A model generated the notes under the pieces. The model was not told the origin of the DNA. It searched no databases and worked only from the letters and a program-made list of their open reading frames with translations. A stretch of 64,000 nucleotides of DNA from NCBI GenBank assembly GCA_017858255.1, contig JAFMBV010000002.1, forward strand, positions 54,269 through 118,268. Reading direction: 5' to 3'. Source of the stretch: Bacteriovoracaceae bacterium (GTDB lineage Bacteria > Bdellovibrionota > Bacteriovoracia > Bacteriovoracales > Bacteriovoracaceae). Positions 1 to 9,405 of the stretch are shown here, piece by piece. Positions within the stretch are counted from its first letter, which is position 1, and the number at the start of each line of letters is the position of its first letter. The position numbers were made by a program, and so were the translations under genes.

Positions 1-72
1 TAGAGAAGTACTGCACGAGGTTATGCTCAGGGTGAGTAAAATGATTAAAATTTGAGCCAAAACAATTTTCAT
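1..72 (-). CDS. lipoprotein, N-terminal fragment (runs off the window)
   Basis: Reading leftwards from an ATG at 72-70, 24 codons stay open to the window edge. The peptide is a classic lipoprotein signal: basic start (MKIV), a run of Leu/Ile, then a lipobox ending SITSC, with the Cys about residue 20. A purine-rich AGGGAA sits just upstream of the ATG on the minus strand. The mature protein lies outside the window, so its function cannot be stated. It is divergent from rimO. Confidence 0.6.
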   Translation of the reverse strand, partial: MKIVLAQILIILLTLSITSCSTSL

Positions 73-262
73 GCTTAACAATTCCCTTTGTTTAATTCCT
101 TATGGATATTATACGAGGCGTCTCGTTGTGACACAACCATTTGAAATTACGTGCAAATATTTTGCCTTTTCTCTATAAAAGTTTCATAAGCCTTTGATTT
201 TTCGTGAATTGGGTATATATCCAAGCAACAAAACATACTCTTAATATTTATAAGGAACACCC
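73..262. promoter_or_regulatory. intergenic region with candidate rimO promoter
   Basis: This region between two divergent genes holds no RNA gene that I can see. A possible sigma70-type pair for rimO is TTGATT (194-199) with TATATC (216-221), spacer 16. AAGGAAC at 252-258 is the rimO ribosome-binding site. The promoter is a weak match and is inferred only. Confidence 0.3.
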
Positions 263-1672
263 ATGAAAACTGTGGATTTGCCGACATCAAAAAAATTTGA
301 GGAAAGGACAGTTTTTTTTACAAGCTTGGGCTGTTCAAAAAACTTAGTTGATTCGCAAGTTATGCTTGGTTTTATGGGCCTTGATGGATTCAAAATTTCT
401 CAGGATCCTTCTGAATCAGAAGTAATTATAGTGAATACTTGTTCTTTTATTGAAGCATCTAAAAGAGAAAGTATAGATACAATCTTAGAGATGGCCGATT
501 TTAAAGATCCTGACCAAGGTCAATGTAAGGCCCTCGTCGTAAGTGGGTGTATGGCCCAACGCTATAGTGTAGCGCTTGAAGATGAGCTCCCTGAGGTCGA
601 TTTATTAATAGGAACTGGTGAATACAATAAAATTGTTCCTCTATTAAAAGCTTTGGAAGAAGGGAAACTAGAAGCTAAGTCACATGTTGAAATTCCTAGA
701 TATATTCATACTGAGTTTGATCCTCGTTTAAATACCTCACCATTTTATACCGCTTGGTTAAAAATTTCGGAAGGCTGTAATAGAAACTGTACCTTCTGTA
801 TTATACCAACCCTTAGAGGGCGCTTACGCTCGAGAAAGGTGGATTCATTAGTAGCGGAAGCGCAAAAGCTTGTGACTACTGGGGTTCGCGAATTAAATTT
901 AATTTCTCAAGACTTATCTGATTATGGGGTCGATCTAAGTGATGAAAATAATCTCTACCAACTCCTTAAAGGGCTAGAAGAGGTTGATGGTGCTGATTGG
1001 ATCCGCTTATTTTATTTTTACCCAGATGAGCTAACAGATGAAGTTATAGAGTTAATGTCTCAATCAAAAAAGATTTGCTCTTACCTTGATATGCCAGTTC
1101 AACACTTTTCTGACAGTGTCTTAAAACGAATGAATCGTAAGATTACAGGTGAGAAGATATTAGAGAGGATATCAAAATTAAGAGAAGTGAATCCTGGTAT
1201 CGTTATTAGGACTTCAATAATTGTGGGCTTCCCTGGTGAAACTGAAGAGGACTTTGAGACATTATTGAATGGGGTTAAGGAAGCGCGTATTAATCACCTC
1301 GGGATTTTTCGTTACTCTGATGAAGAAGGGACTCCAGCCTTCAAGTTAAAAGAAAAAGTACCGCAAGGTACAATTGAAGAGAGATTTGATCGTCTTCATG
1401 AAGCTCAAAGAGAAATTGCTGAAGAGTTAAATGAAGAATTTCTTGGCAAGACAATAGATGTCCTTGTGGAAGGCTTTCATGAAGAGACAGATTTACTATT
1501 AAAGGGCCGTCATGAAGGCCAAGCACCTGATATAGATGGATGTGTCATGATTAATAATACGAATGATATTCCTTTTAGTGTTGGAGATATCATTAAAGTA
1601 AAAATTAATGAAATTCATGAATATGACCTGATTGGTGAAGTTATTGCTTCTGATAAGAGAAAGGCTCAGTAG
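263..1672 (+). CDS. rimO: ribosomal protein S12 methylthiotransferase RimO
   Basis: A radical-SAM methylthiotransferase that adds a methylthio group to the beta-carbon of an aspartate of ribosomal protein S12. The N-terminal MiaB/RimO domain begins with the TSLGCSKNLVDS motif, whose Cys is the first ligand of the auxiliary cluster (Cys about 24). The radical-SAM CxxxCxxC is GCNRNCTFC at about residues 170-178, and the last ~65 residues form the TRAM RNA/protein-binding domain. The length of 469 aa is normal. The LGCSKN motif and the SEGCNRNCTFCIIP context favour RimO over MiaB. It appears monocistronic. Confidence 0.95.
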   Translation: MKTVDLPTSKKFEERTVFFTSLGCSKNLVDSQVMLGFMGLDGFKISQDPSESEVIIVNTCSFIEASKRESIDTILEMADFKDPDQGQCKALVVSGCMAQRYSVALEDELPEVDLLIGTGEYNKIVPLLKALEEGKLEAKSHVEIPRYIHTEFDPRLNTSPFYTAWLKISEGCNRNCTFCIIPTLRGRLRSRKVDSLVAEAQKLVTTGVRELNLISQDLSDYGVDLSDENNLYQLLKGLEEVDGADWIRLFYFYPDELTDEVIELMSQSKKICSYLDMPVQHFSDSVLKRMNRKITGEKILERISKLREVNPGIVIRTSIIVGFPGETEEDFETLLNGVKEARINHLGIFRYSDEEGTPAFKLKEKVPQGTIEERFDRLHEAQREIAEELNEEFLGKTIDVLVEGFHEETDLLLKGRHEGQAPDIDGCVMINNTNDIPFSVGDIIKVKINEIHEYDLIGEVIASDKRKAQ

Positions 1673-1757
1673 TCGATCACTTTGGTCGCTTATTAATTTC
1701 TACAAAAACTTAAAATTTTCATTAAGATAAGAACACTTACAAACAAAGGATGGGTAA

Positions 1758-2546
1758 GTGTTCAAGAAAATAGCTATTTTACTTCTCATATCACTATCTA
1801 CTCAAGCCGGTTTTTTTGATGACCTTAAGGAAAAGGTTCGACCACACTTGGTTAACATCATTGGATTAGAAAAAACCAATGAGTTCTTAGGGAAAGACAA
1901 ATTCCTTATCGAGCTTCCAAATATCCCAAAAGTTATAAGAGACGCTAGAAGTATAAAGAATTTTGGCAAGGGTCCCAAAAATAAAGTGGTCTATAAGAAG
2001 GATCAAGAAAGACGTTTTAATTACAACTTTATTAAAGAGGCGTTTCAAGCGACAAGAAAGGTTAATGCTGAAGATAGTGATATTGCTAAGTGGATGAATG
2101 TACTTGAGCAAAAGGGCTCTAGAGAGGGCGTTTATCGTGCTCTTGTTTTAGATGGAACTTATCTTGGTTTAGAAAACTATGAGTTTCCGATAACTGATGA
2201 AGTTATGAATTTCACCATTACTTACATAGAAAAATATCTAAATAAAACAATTAGCGAAAGTCGTTTAAAGAAAGCTAATTTTTTTACAGTAAAAAGAGAT
2301 ATCACGGAAAAGACTCTCGAAGTGATTGATGAGTTTTATAAAACTGAAACTGATGATATCTATGATTGGTACGCAGTTTTCTCTGCTGATCTGGCCAAAA
2401 GATTTCCAAAGGCGATGAACAATCAAACAAGAAAAGAGACAAATCCTTTAAAACACAAGTCTTGGGCCAAAAGTGTGCCCGACCAATATCTAAAGTCAGA
2501 AGTTATAATTAAACTGCATCAAGTTTTTAACTTAATTCAAAATTAA
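1758..2546 (+). CDS. secreted hypothetical protein
   Basis: 262 aa starting at GTG, with AAAGGA about 8 nt upstream; the nearby ATG at 1750 leads to an early stop. Residues 1-17 form a short signal peptide (MFKKIAILLLISLSTQA), so the protein is probably exported. The mature part is charged, Lys-rich and mostly helical, with no cysteines, catalytic motif or repeat that I recognise. It converges with epmA and overlaps it by 4 bp. Family unknown. Confidence 0.75.
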   Translation: MFKKIAILLLISLSTQAGFFDDLKEKVRPHLVNIIGLEKTNEFLGKDKFLIELPNIPKVIRDARSIKNFGKGPKNKVVYKKDQERRFNYNFIKEAFQATRKVNAEDSDIAKWMNVLEQKGSREGVYRALVLDGTYLGLENYEFPITDEVMNFTITYIEKYLNKTISESRLKKANFFTVKRDITEKTLEVIDEFYKTETDDIYDWYAVFSADLAKRFPKAMNNQTRKETNPLKHKSWAKSVPDQYLKSEVIIKLHQVFNLIQN

Positions 2547-3502
2547 GAAAAGAAAGCATTAACTTCTTCGGGATTTAGGCTGAGACCCATGTAGAGTCTC
2601 TCCACCCCTAGAGCATTTCCTGCTGATGGTGGTAGGCCTCTTTCTAACGCTTGAAAGAGAATATTTGGTTGATTAAGCTCATAACCATAAAGCTTCTTCT
2701 TTTTCTTGGCCTCTTCATCCATGCGGACTCTTTGCTCAGCAATATCGATGAGTTCATTAAAACAATTACAAAGCTCTAATCCATTTAAGTAAATTTCGAA
2801 CCTCTGGCAAACTCTTGGATTCTTAGGGTTTATCGTTGAGAGCGCGGCAAGGGGGGCGGGAAACTCATCAACAACCAAAATATTATGGTTTTTAAAGCTC
2901 GGTTCAATTTCATTAAGAAAGAGAAGATAGAAATAGTCCTCCCATGGGAGATCTTGAGTCTCTTTACTTAACAGCTGAGGAAAGTCTTTAAGGATTTTAT
3001 TTCGAAGATCTAAAGGCTTAAGGAAGTCTAATATCGAAAAGCCTAATAAATCGTGGAAAAGCTCATCTACTGTGACCTCAGTCACGTTTTGTTTACCCTT
3101 TACCTGAATACCTTTTTCAGTGAGGTGGTTGTGAGCAAACTGAATGAGATCTAGCGTGTCCTTTTTAATCTCATGATAAAAAGAATTTGCACGATACCAT
3201 TCCAGCATTAAAAACTGGGGTCTATGGGTTTGGCTTGGCGGTTCGTCTCTAAAGCAATAACTTAGATTGTAGATCTTTGTGAAGCCTTCACTTAAGAGTT
3301 CCTTCATGTGGAACTCGGGGCTTGTATGTAAGTAAAGTGGATAGTCTAACTTGTGAAAGGCGCTTCTAACTTGGAACGGGTGGAGGTGGGCCTCCATTCC
3401 AGGGTTTTCGACCATTGGCGGGGTAGGTGTTTCTAGAAAGCCATTTTGATTAAAAAAATGGCGACAGGCAGCAACTGTCTCAAATAAGCCTAATTTACTC
3501 AA
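2543..3502 (-). CDS. epmA: elongation factor P--(R)-beta-lysine ligase EpmA
   Basis: A class II lysyl-tRNA-synthetase-like enzyme (GenX/PoxA/YjeA) that attaches (R)-beta-lysine to elongation factor P and so helps ribosomes through polyproline. Class II motifs are visible: LHTSPEFHMKELLSEGF, CFRDEPPSQTHRPQFLMLEWY, and a C-terminal GNALGVERLYMGL motif 3. The anticodon-binding domain is absent, as expected at 319 aa. The start is TTG. The beta-lysine-making partner EpmB is not in the window. Confidence 0.93.
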   Translation of the reverse strand: MSKLGLFETVAACRHFFNQNGFLETPTPPMVENPGMEAHLHPFQVRSAFHKLDYPLYLHTSPEFHMKELLSEGFTKIYNLSYCFRDEPPSQTHRPQFLMLEWYRANSFYHEIKKDTLDLIQFAHNHLTEKGIQVKGKQNVTEVTVDELFHDLLGFSILDFLKPLDLRNKILKDFPQLLSKETQDLPWEDYFYLLFLNEIEPSFKNHNILVVDEFPAPLAALSTINPKNPRVCQRFEIYLNGLELCNCFNELIDIAEQRVRMDEEAKKKKKLYGYELNQPNILFQALERGLPPSAGNALGVERLYMGLSLNPEEVNAFFS

Positions 3503-3592
3503 ACAAGGACCCCCAAATTAAGTCTAGATTGATTTTTAAAGTGCCTTGGGTATTATGGCCAGACTCTTATCAATTAGCTTTCGGAGAAAACT

Positions 3593-4789
3593 ATGATTCA
3601 ACTGTTGCAAAGCATATATGATCTTTTAGGTGTTCAGCAACTCGTCAACCTTGGTGACCTTCTTGGGTTGGCCTCAGCGGCCTTTCTCCTTGTCGCAGGT
3701 ATTGCACAGTACTTTTCGTCTGGTGGTGGCACGGCAACGATTGAAAAATTGCCGGAGGAGAAGCCGTCAGTAGCAATTCAAGAAATTGTTTCTGAAAAAT
3801 TAGAAGAAGCTTCTTTAACGGAAGTAATTGTTGATGAAGAAATAAAAGCAGAAGTTATCCCTTGGTCTGAAAGGTTGAGAAAAGGTTTATCTAGTTCTCG
3901 ATCACAAGTATGGGGGCGCTTAGGTTCTCTTTTTCAAGGCAATGGTCTAACTGATGATCAATTGGAAGAGATTGAGGAGCTATTGTATTCCGCTGATATC
4001 GGGCCACAAACAGCAACAGAGCTTACGGAAGCTTTGACCGAAAAAGCAAAAGAAACGGATTTTGGTGAAAAAGAATTTAAAAGCTTTCTCTTTAATTTCT
4101 TAAAAGAAAAACTAGCTCCAATTCAAGATAAAGTTGACCCCTTACTTTACCAGTTTAATAAAGACGAAAAAGGTAAAACCAAGGTCATCATGGTTGTTGG
4201 AGTTAATGGCGCTGGTAAGACAACGACTATTGGAAAGTTAGCAACGAAACTTACACAGCAAGGAGCTAATGTTGTAGTCGGTGCTTGTGATACTTTCAGG
4301 GCCGCAGCAGTTGATCAACTTCAGGTATGGTGCGATCGCGCTGGTGCCACGATGATTAGAGCTAAAGAGGGGTCAAATCCTAGTGGAGTTGGTTACGAGG
4401 CGCTTCAAAGTGCTATCACTCAAAATGCTGACTATTGTATTTTGGACACGGCCGGTAGGTTGCACACCAAGGGTAACCTCATGGAGGAGCTTACCAAGAG
4501 TAAAAATGTGCTAAAGAAGTTAGATGAAACAGCGCCTCAACATGTACTTCTCGTTATAGATGCCATCACGGGTCAAAATGCCATTAGGCAAGCAGAGGAA
4601 TTTAATAAAGCATTAAATCTGTCTGGTTTGATTTTTACCAAGTGCGATGGTTCTTCTAAGGCAGGGAGCGCTGTGTCTATAGTTCAAAGTCTAAAGGTAC
4701 CGATTACCTATATTGGCGTAGGCGAAAGTGTTGAAGACCTAAATAACTTTAATCTAGATGAATATTTGAATGCCCTCCTTGATATGTGA
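3593..4789 (+). CDS. ftsY: signal recognition particle receptor FtsY
   Basis: An SRP-receptor GTPase that docks ribosome-nascent-chain/SRP complexes at the inner membrane. It has an N-terminal membrane segment (about residues 20-42, LGLASAAFLLVAGIAQYF) and an acidic linker rich in Glu. The NG domain follows, with GVNGAGKTTT (Walker A, about residue 203), DTFRAAAVDQL, DTAGRLHT (about 285) and TKCDGSSKAG (about 348). The N-terminal anchor is unlike the purely amphipathic E. coli A domain. It is followed within about 50 bp by zapA and fthC, all co-directional. Confidence 0.97.
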   Translation: MIQLLQSIYDLLGVQQLVNLGDLLGLASAAFLLVAGIAQYFSSGGGTATIEKLPEEKPSVAIQEIVSEKLEEASLTEVIVDEEIKAEVIPWSERLRKGLSSSRSQVWGRLGSLFQGNGLTDDQLEEIEELLYSADIGPQTATELTEALTEKAKETDFGEKEFKSFLFNFLKEKLAPIQDKVDPLLYQFNKDEKGKTKVIMVVGVNGAGKTTTIGKLATKLTQQGANVVVGACDTFRAAAVDQLQVWCDRAGATMIRAKEGSNPSGVGYEALQSAITQNADYCILDTAGRLHTKGNLMEELTKSKNVLKKLDETAPQHVLLVIDAITGQNAIRQAEEFNKALNLSGLIFTKCDGSSKAGSAVSIVQSLKVPITYIGVGESVEDLNNFNLDEYLNALLDM

Positions 4790-4849
4790 TGGTCTAACGC
4801 GATGGGAGCTCTCTTTGTTACTGCTTTATGCTTTACGTGAGTGGCCCTA

Positions 4850-5176
4850 ATGGCGTATTCTATCCAAGGTATGGATAATTTTACGAGTAGTATCGAATAC
4901 GAAATACTAGGTTACAAAGTTAAACTTCGTGAGGGTGATGATTTACATCAGTTATCACCTGATCAAGTAGTGGAACTCGTGCGTAGCGAGTCCGATAAGA
5001 TAATGCAAAGAGCACCTCATCTTGAAAGAGGAGAGGTTGCCTTGCTAGTTGCCCTACAGATGGCCCAAGAAAAGTTAGTTTTAGATAATCAATATCATAC
5101 AGAACTAACAGATCTTAAAGAAAAGGCTGGAAAGGCTCTAGATCTTATTGAGGAAGTTACTCCCACAACTATGTAG
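4850..5176 (+). CDS. zapA: cell division protein ZapA-like
   Basis: A small FtsZ-ring-associated protein. It has the ZapA fold pattern: an N-terminal beta segment (YEILGYKVKLREGDD), a conserved helix that counts Ala/Leu heptads (EVALLVALQMAQEKL) and a C-terminal coiled coil. I place the start at ATG 4850; an in-frame GTG at 4841 would add three residues. It sits between ftsY and 5-formyl-THF cyclo-ligase, and zapA is next to the cyclo-ligase in many proteobacteria. Recognition rests on the helix pattern plus this synteny. Confidence 0.8.
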   Translation: MAYSIQGMDNFTSSIEYEILGYKVKLREGDDLHQLSPDQVVELVRSESDKIMQRAPHLERGEVALLVALQMAQEKLVLDNQYHTELTDLKEKAGKALDLIEEVTPTTM

Positions 5177-5212
5177 TCCAATTAAATTTCGATACTCTCG
5201 GGGGTCAAAATT

Positions 5213-5794
5213 GTGACTTCTAAAAATGAATTGCGTCGAGAGATTAAATCAATATTGAGTAACCTCTCTTTGTCAGATCATAAAAAGAATAGCTCTCTGG
5301 TCTCAGAGAATTTGCTCGAGTTTTTAAGGCAAATCTCAAAGAGTCAGTTTCCCAATTCCATTCCAACTTTTGGTTTTTATGCGCCGATAAATAATGAGGC
5401 GGATATTTTTGCTGCAAAGCAAGTCCAAGAGAAGAGTTTTAGTTTGGCTTTCCCCTATGGTGCTTCTGGAGATATGAGTTTTCGTATCTGTTCTCCGGAA
5501 AACTTAGAAGAAAGCGATGTGTTTGGAGTAACAATCCTTTCACCACGGGCAACTGATAAAATAGTTCTACCCGAGGTTTTGGTTATTCCCGGCTTGGCCT
5601 TCAGTAGAGATGGTCACAGGTTGGGGAGAGGCAAGGGTTATTACGATCGCTATCTTGAGTCATTTTCGGGCATAAAGGTTGGGGTCTGTTACGAAGAGCA
5701 AATGAGAAGTGAAGTGCCGTGTGATGAGCATGACCAAATGATGGATTACGTAGTTACCCAGAATGAGGTTTATGATTGCAAGGTTTTAAAATAA
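5213..5794 (+). CDS. fthC: 5-formyltetrahydrofolate cyclo-ligase
   Basis: Converts 5-formyl-THF to 5,10-methenyl-THF with ATP. Diagnostic motifs are the N-terminal LRREIKSILSNLS, the PGLAFSRDGHRLGRGKGYYDRYL nucleotide/substrate loop (quoted in part: HRLGRGKGYYDRY) and the C-terminal CDEHDQMMDYVVT. It is 193 aa with a GTG start. There are only 36 bp between zapA and this gene, so the 6S RNA found at this place in enterobacteria is not present here. Confidence 0.95.
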   Translation: MTSKNELRREIKSILSNLSLSDHKKNSSLVSENLLEFLRQISKSQFPNSIPTFGFYAPINNEADIFAAKQVQEKSFSLAFPYGASGDMSFRICSPENLEESDVFGVTILSPRATDKIVLPEVLVIPGLAFSRDGHRLGRGKGYYDRYLESFSGIKVGVCYEEQMRSEVPCDEHDQMMDYVVTQNEVYDCKVLK

Positions 5795-5841
5795 TTATAG
5801 TTCCCTACTCTTATAAGTAGGCTTAGAAAGGAGAAAGCATT

Positions 5842-7401
5842 ATGGATATATCAGTTGTACTTGCTTCCGTCCTTTTCTTAATCTTAGGTGCCGCATTAGG
5901 CTTTTTCATTCGACACAAGCAGGCTACTGCAGAGTTGAAAGAACGAGAAAGCAAGGGTGACCAGATTATTGAAAAGGCCAAGGAATCTGCAAACGACATT
6001 AAGTACAAGGCTCGTAAAGAGGCTAAGGAAGTTATTAAGGAAGAGCGCGGTCAGTTTGAAAACGAAATCAAAAACCGTGAGAAAGAGTTCAAGAACCAAG
6101 AAAAGGAATTGACTCAAAAGGAAGCCAAGCTTGATTCAAAAATTGAGCAAAATAAGGCTGAAGCAGAGAAGCTCTCTAGTAGCCAAGATGAGCTTAGTGA
6201 ATTGAAAGGAAGAGTACAAAAAGAAATTGAAAAGTACCGTGCTCGTCAAAGTGAAATCTCCCAAAAACTTAGTGAAGTTGCGAGCATGACTCAGGACCAA
6301 GCTAAGCAAGAACTTCTTAAGACGATGGAAGAGGAAGCTAGAGTTGATTTTGCTAAGATGGCCAAAAAACTAGAAGAAGAAGCAAAAGAGGACGCAGAAG
6401 CCCAAGCTAAGCGTTTGGTTGGTATAGCCATTCAACGTTTTGCTGGAGAGTATGTTGCAGAGAAAACCATCTCTACAGTTGATCTTCCTTCTGATGATGT
6501 TAAGGGTCGATTGATTGGTCGTGAAGGTCGTAACATTCGTGCCTTTGAGCAAATTTGTGGTGTGGATCTCATTATTGATGACACACCAGAAGTTGTTGTC
6601 ATTAGTTCTTTTAATGTTGTGAGAAGAGAAATTGCTCGTCAAACAATTGAAAAACTAATAGCTGATGGTCGAATTCATCCAGCAAAAATTGAAGAGTTTC
6701 ATGACAAGTCCAAGAGTGAGATGGATAAACAGCTCTTAGATCTTGGACAAAAAGCTCAGATGGAAATCGGGGTTCATGGTATCCATCCTGAAATTTTAAA
6801 GCTGATTGGTGCTCTTAACTGGCGTACTTCATATACTCAAAACCAATATCAGCATGCTATCGAAGCTGCATTTATTTGTGGTGCTATGGCGTCTGAAATG
6901 GGTCTAAATGTAAAACAAGCTCGCCGTGCCGGTCTTCTCCATGACATTGGAAAGGTTTTAGATGCTTCTGCTGAAGGTTCACACGCTGTTATTGGCGCTG
7001 ACTTTGCTAAGAAGTATGGAGAGCCTGCTGACATTGTTCATGCTATCCGTGCTCACCATGATGACGAAAAGCCTGAATCGGTTTTGGCCCACCTTGTGGC
7101 CGCTGCTGATGCACTCTCAGGAGCTCGTCCGGGTGCCCGTAAGGCGATGATGGAGTCCTATGTTTCTAGGCTTACTGACATAGAAGAAATTGTAAATACA
7201 TTTGATGGTGTTAGCCGCTCTTATGCAATCTCTGGCGGTCGTGAAGTTAGAGTCTTTGTTGAGAATGATACTGTTAGTGATGAGGAAACAGTTTTGCTTT
7301 CCCGTGATATTGCTAAGAAAATCGAAGAAGAGATGTCATATCCTGGAACGATTAAAATTACCGTTCTAAGAGAGACAAAAGCGATTGGTGTAGCTAGATA
7401 A
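5842..7401 (+). CDS. rny: ribonuclease Y
   Basis: A membrane-anchored endoribonuclease that starts mRNA decay. The order of parts is typical: an N-terminal transmembrane helix (about residues 4-22), a long charged coiled coil (about 30-190), a KH RNA-binding domain with IGREGRNIRAFE, and an HD hydrolase domain with LLHDIGKVLD (His-Asp about 367-368). The protein ends with the usual ETKAIGVAR-like tail. The length of 519 aa is standard. It ends at a strong hairpin terminator and is likely co-transcribed with fthC. Confidence 0.97.
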   Translation: MDISVVLASVLFLILGAALGFFIRHKQATAELKERESKGDQIIEKAKESANDIKYKARKEAKEVIKEERGQFENEIKNREKEFKNQEKELTQKEAKLDSKIEQNKAEAEKLSSSQDELSELKGRVQKEIEKYRARQSEISQKLSEVASMTQDQAKQELLKTMEEEARVDFAKMAKKLEEEAKEDAEAQAKRLVGIAIQRFAGEYVAEKTISTVDLPSDDVKGRLIGREGRNIRAFEQICGVDLIIDDTPEVVVISSFNVVRREIARQTIEKLIADGRIHPAKIEEFHDKSKSEMDKQLLDLGQKAQMEIGVHGIHPEILKLIGALNWRTSYTQNQYQHAIEAAFICGAMASEMGLNVKQARRAGLLHDIGKVLDASAEGSHAVIGADFAKKYGEPADIVHAIRAHHDDEKPESVLAHLVAAADALSGARPGARKAMMESYVSRLTDIEEIVNTFDGVSRSYAISGGREVRVFVENDTVSDEETVLLSRDIAKKIEEEMSYPGTIKITVLRETKAIGVAR

Positions 7402-7426
7402 TTTTAAATAAAATAATTTATAAAAG

Positions 7427-7452
7427 AGCCCCTCGTTTGAGGGGCTTTTTTT
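7427..7452 (+). terminator. intrinsic terminator of rny
   Basis: An 8-bp GC-rich stem, AGCCCCTC (7427-7434) with GAGGGGCT (7439-7446), a GTTT loop and a run of seven T. The A-rich left flank lets it also work leftwards for the convergent gene ending at 7451. Confidence 0.93.
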
Positions 7453-8107
7453 ATTTAGCACATTCGTAAACTCTATCTCCAGCATCAAACCAGTTGAGGA
7501 AAAAGTCAAAGGCCCTTTGACATGCTTTTGGTGTTCTTTTGTTCTTTAAAAGTGTCGCAGGCTCAGTAACAAAACCGGTAAAGACTTCAGCGAACTGCTC
7601 GTTGTTGTTGTTGTCGGCATAATTCGAAACCATACAGTATCCGTGACCTTTCATGTGGGCCCTATATTTCCCATATACTCCATTATTTCCAATAAGGTGG
7701 GCATATTCATGGACATGCTGGGCAACGCTCAAGCCATGAGCTTTCTGTCCTTGTCTTTGAATAAGAATATGATTTCCTCTTTGCCCACTACTGCCATTAC
7801 CATCGATAATGCGAATTTCGTATCCTCTAACTTTTGGGAAGCCTGACTTCAAGGGACCTTTATTTAAGTATTGTAGCCATTTTAAACCAGCTCCAAGTGT
7901 TCGGATTTCTTTGGAGGTTGCGCCCTTTGTTTTTAGCTTTTGTGAGGTGATGAGTTTCTTTGCTTCACTTAGGCTTACCTTGCTAACCGGGTAACAGCCT
8001 CGGGAGGGGATATCATAATTCTTAAGGGAATAAGTGTAGCTTTTGGCCATTAGACCTATTGAAGAGGTCATTAACAATGCTGCAAAAACTAACAAAGGTT
8101 TTTTCAT
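7451..8107 (-). CDS. secreted zinc-metallopeptidase-like protein
   Basis: The start is set at 8107 because AAGGAG lies just upstream there and a signal peptide (MKKPLLVFAALLMTSSIGLMA) begins there; an upstream in-frame start would put a charged tail before it. The mature protein carries HEYAH, a match to the HExxH zinc-binding motif, inside AQHVHEYAHLIG. About 30 residues later comes NNNEQFAEVFTGF, where a Glu could be the third ligand, as in gluzincins. Several Cys suggest disulfides. It may degrade or remodel an extracellular or periplasmic protein; substrate unknown. Confidence 0.75.
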   Translation of the reverse strand: MKKPLLVFAALLMTSSIGLMAKSYTYSLKNYDIPSRGCYPVSKVSLSEAKKLITSQKLKTKGATSKEIRTLGAGLKWLQYLNKGPLKSGFPKVRGYEIRIIDGNGSSGQRGNHILIQRQGQKAHGLSVAQHVHEYAHLIGNNGVYGKYRAHMKGHGYCMVSNYADNNNNEQFAEVFTGFVTEPATLLKNKRTPKACQRAFDFFLNWFDAGDRVYECAK

Positions 8108-8300
8108 TGATTTCTCCTTTGTAATCAATCTTGGGTTTGGGTACTGGATCATACAATTTCTTGAAATTATTAAAATGAATTTGAAAAAATTATGGTGGAT
8201 GTCATTTTTTATACACCCTGTAAAAATGTGAGGCTCAAGCTACTTCCCCTAATGATAATAGAGGCTTATAATTTAAAGAAGATGTAACGGGAGGACTTTT

Positions 8301-8984
8301 TTGAGAACTCAATATGCTTTAGTCACTGGTTCTTCAAGTGGTCTAGGTTTTGAAATTTGCCAATATCTATTGGAGGAGGGCTTTATCGTCTTCGGTGCGA
8401 GTCGATCAGCTACTGACATAGACCATCCAAAGTTTATTGACCTTGATGTAGACGTTACAAATGAAGAGTCAGTTCAGCAAATGTATGACGAGGTTGGAAA
8501 GGAAACCTACGGGCTTCATTTGATTGTGAGTAATGCAGGTATATTTGAAATGGGTTCTGTTTTAGACACTGAAAGCGATATGTTTTTAGACCACTTAAAA
8601 ACAAATACATTGGGACCCTTTCATATTTTAAAACATGGTCATGACTTCATTATTGAAAATGTCACTCATATCGTTCATATCTCCTCAATCGCCGGTAAAA
8701 AAGGATTTGAAAATGTCTCCGCTTACTGTGCCTCAAAGTTTGGTCTAAATGGTTTAATTGAGTCTTGTAGAGAGGAATGGAAGGGGTTAGGGGTTCGATT
8801 TAGTACCTTGATGCCAGGGGCGATAGACACACCTATTTGGGAAAATATAAGCGATGATTTTGAACGTTCTAAAATGTTAGACCCTGAAGACTTTATTCAA
8901 GTATTTGATATGGTAGTAAAAAGCCCACCCAATATGCAATTTACGGATATTACTTTTCTTCATAAGAGTGGAAACCTAGAATAG
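8301..8984 (+). CDS. short-chain dehydrogenase/reductase
   Basis: An NAD(P)-dependent classical SDR. The N-terminal cofactor motif is TGSSSGLG (TGxxxGxG), followed by the structural VSNAG (NNAG equivalent), a catalytic Ser in HISSIAGKKGF and the YxxxK pair in SAYCASKFGLNG. The 227 aa length is on the short side but complete. It starts at TTG, with GGGAGG 8 nt upstream. It is followed 4 bp later by a small membrane protein. Substrate unknown. Confidence 0.9.
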   Translation: MRTQYALVTGSSSGLGFEICQYLLEEGFIVFGASRSATDIDHPKFIDLDVDVTNEESVQQMYDEVGKETYGLHLIVSNAGIFEMGSVLDTESDMFLDHLKTNTLGPFHILKHGHDFIIENVTHIVHISSIAGKKGFENVSAYCASKFGLNGLIESCREEWKGLGVRFSTLMPGAIDTPIWENISDDFERSKMLDPEDFIQVFDMVVKSPPNMQFTDITFLHKSGNLE

Positions 8985-8988
8985 AATC

Positions 8989-9405
8989 ATGGAACATAAA
9001 AAGAAATTACAAAAGTATTATCTCTATGGGCTTATGCCTGTCCTAGTGATTTGGATTTTATTATCCTTAATTGTTAATCAGCTCTATGGTGTGTTTTTTT
9101 TATTGGGGTATATTTGGCCTTATATGTATTACACGCCTGGCTTTGCAGAGAAAGCAAGCTCTCGCTCCTATCGTTTTTCTTTGCTTGGAAATCTTTTTAA
9201 GTTTCAATCTTATATCTTCACTCTTGTTGGAGAAAAACCTCCTGTTTGGATGATGCCTTTAGCACGGTTGGTTGTTCCCTTCAGCATGACTGGAGTTTTG
9301 AGTATTATTAATCCAAATTGGTCGCCACTATGGACTATTCTAGGTTGGTCTATGTTTGAAGTTTTTGTATTTTGTAACAAGAAATTTAAATGGGATTTAC
9401 TTTAA
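8989..9405 (+). CDS. small membrane protein, unknown
   Basis: 138 aa with about three to four hydrophobic helices (LMPVLVIWILLSLIVNQLYG; VFFLLGYIWPYMYY; a C-terminal pair around SMTGVLSIINP and WTILGWSMFEVFVF). There are no charged catalytic motifs. It is probably co-transcribed with the upstream SDR (4 bp apart) and overlaps the convergent dus gene by 20 bp. I do not recognise the family. Confidence 0.7.
   Translation: MEHKKKLQKYYLYGLMPVLVIWILLSLIVNQLYGVFFLLGYIWPYMYYTPGFAEKASSRSYRFSLLGNLFKFQSYIFTLVGEKPPVWMMPLARLVVPFSMTGVLSIINPNWSPLWTILGWSMFEVFVFCNKKFKWDLL

Noticed and set aside
5177..5212. 6S RNA between zapA and 5-formyl-THF cyclo-ligase, as in enterobacteria
   Set aside because: Only 36 bp separate the two genes, too short for the roughly 180-nt RNA.
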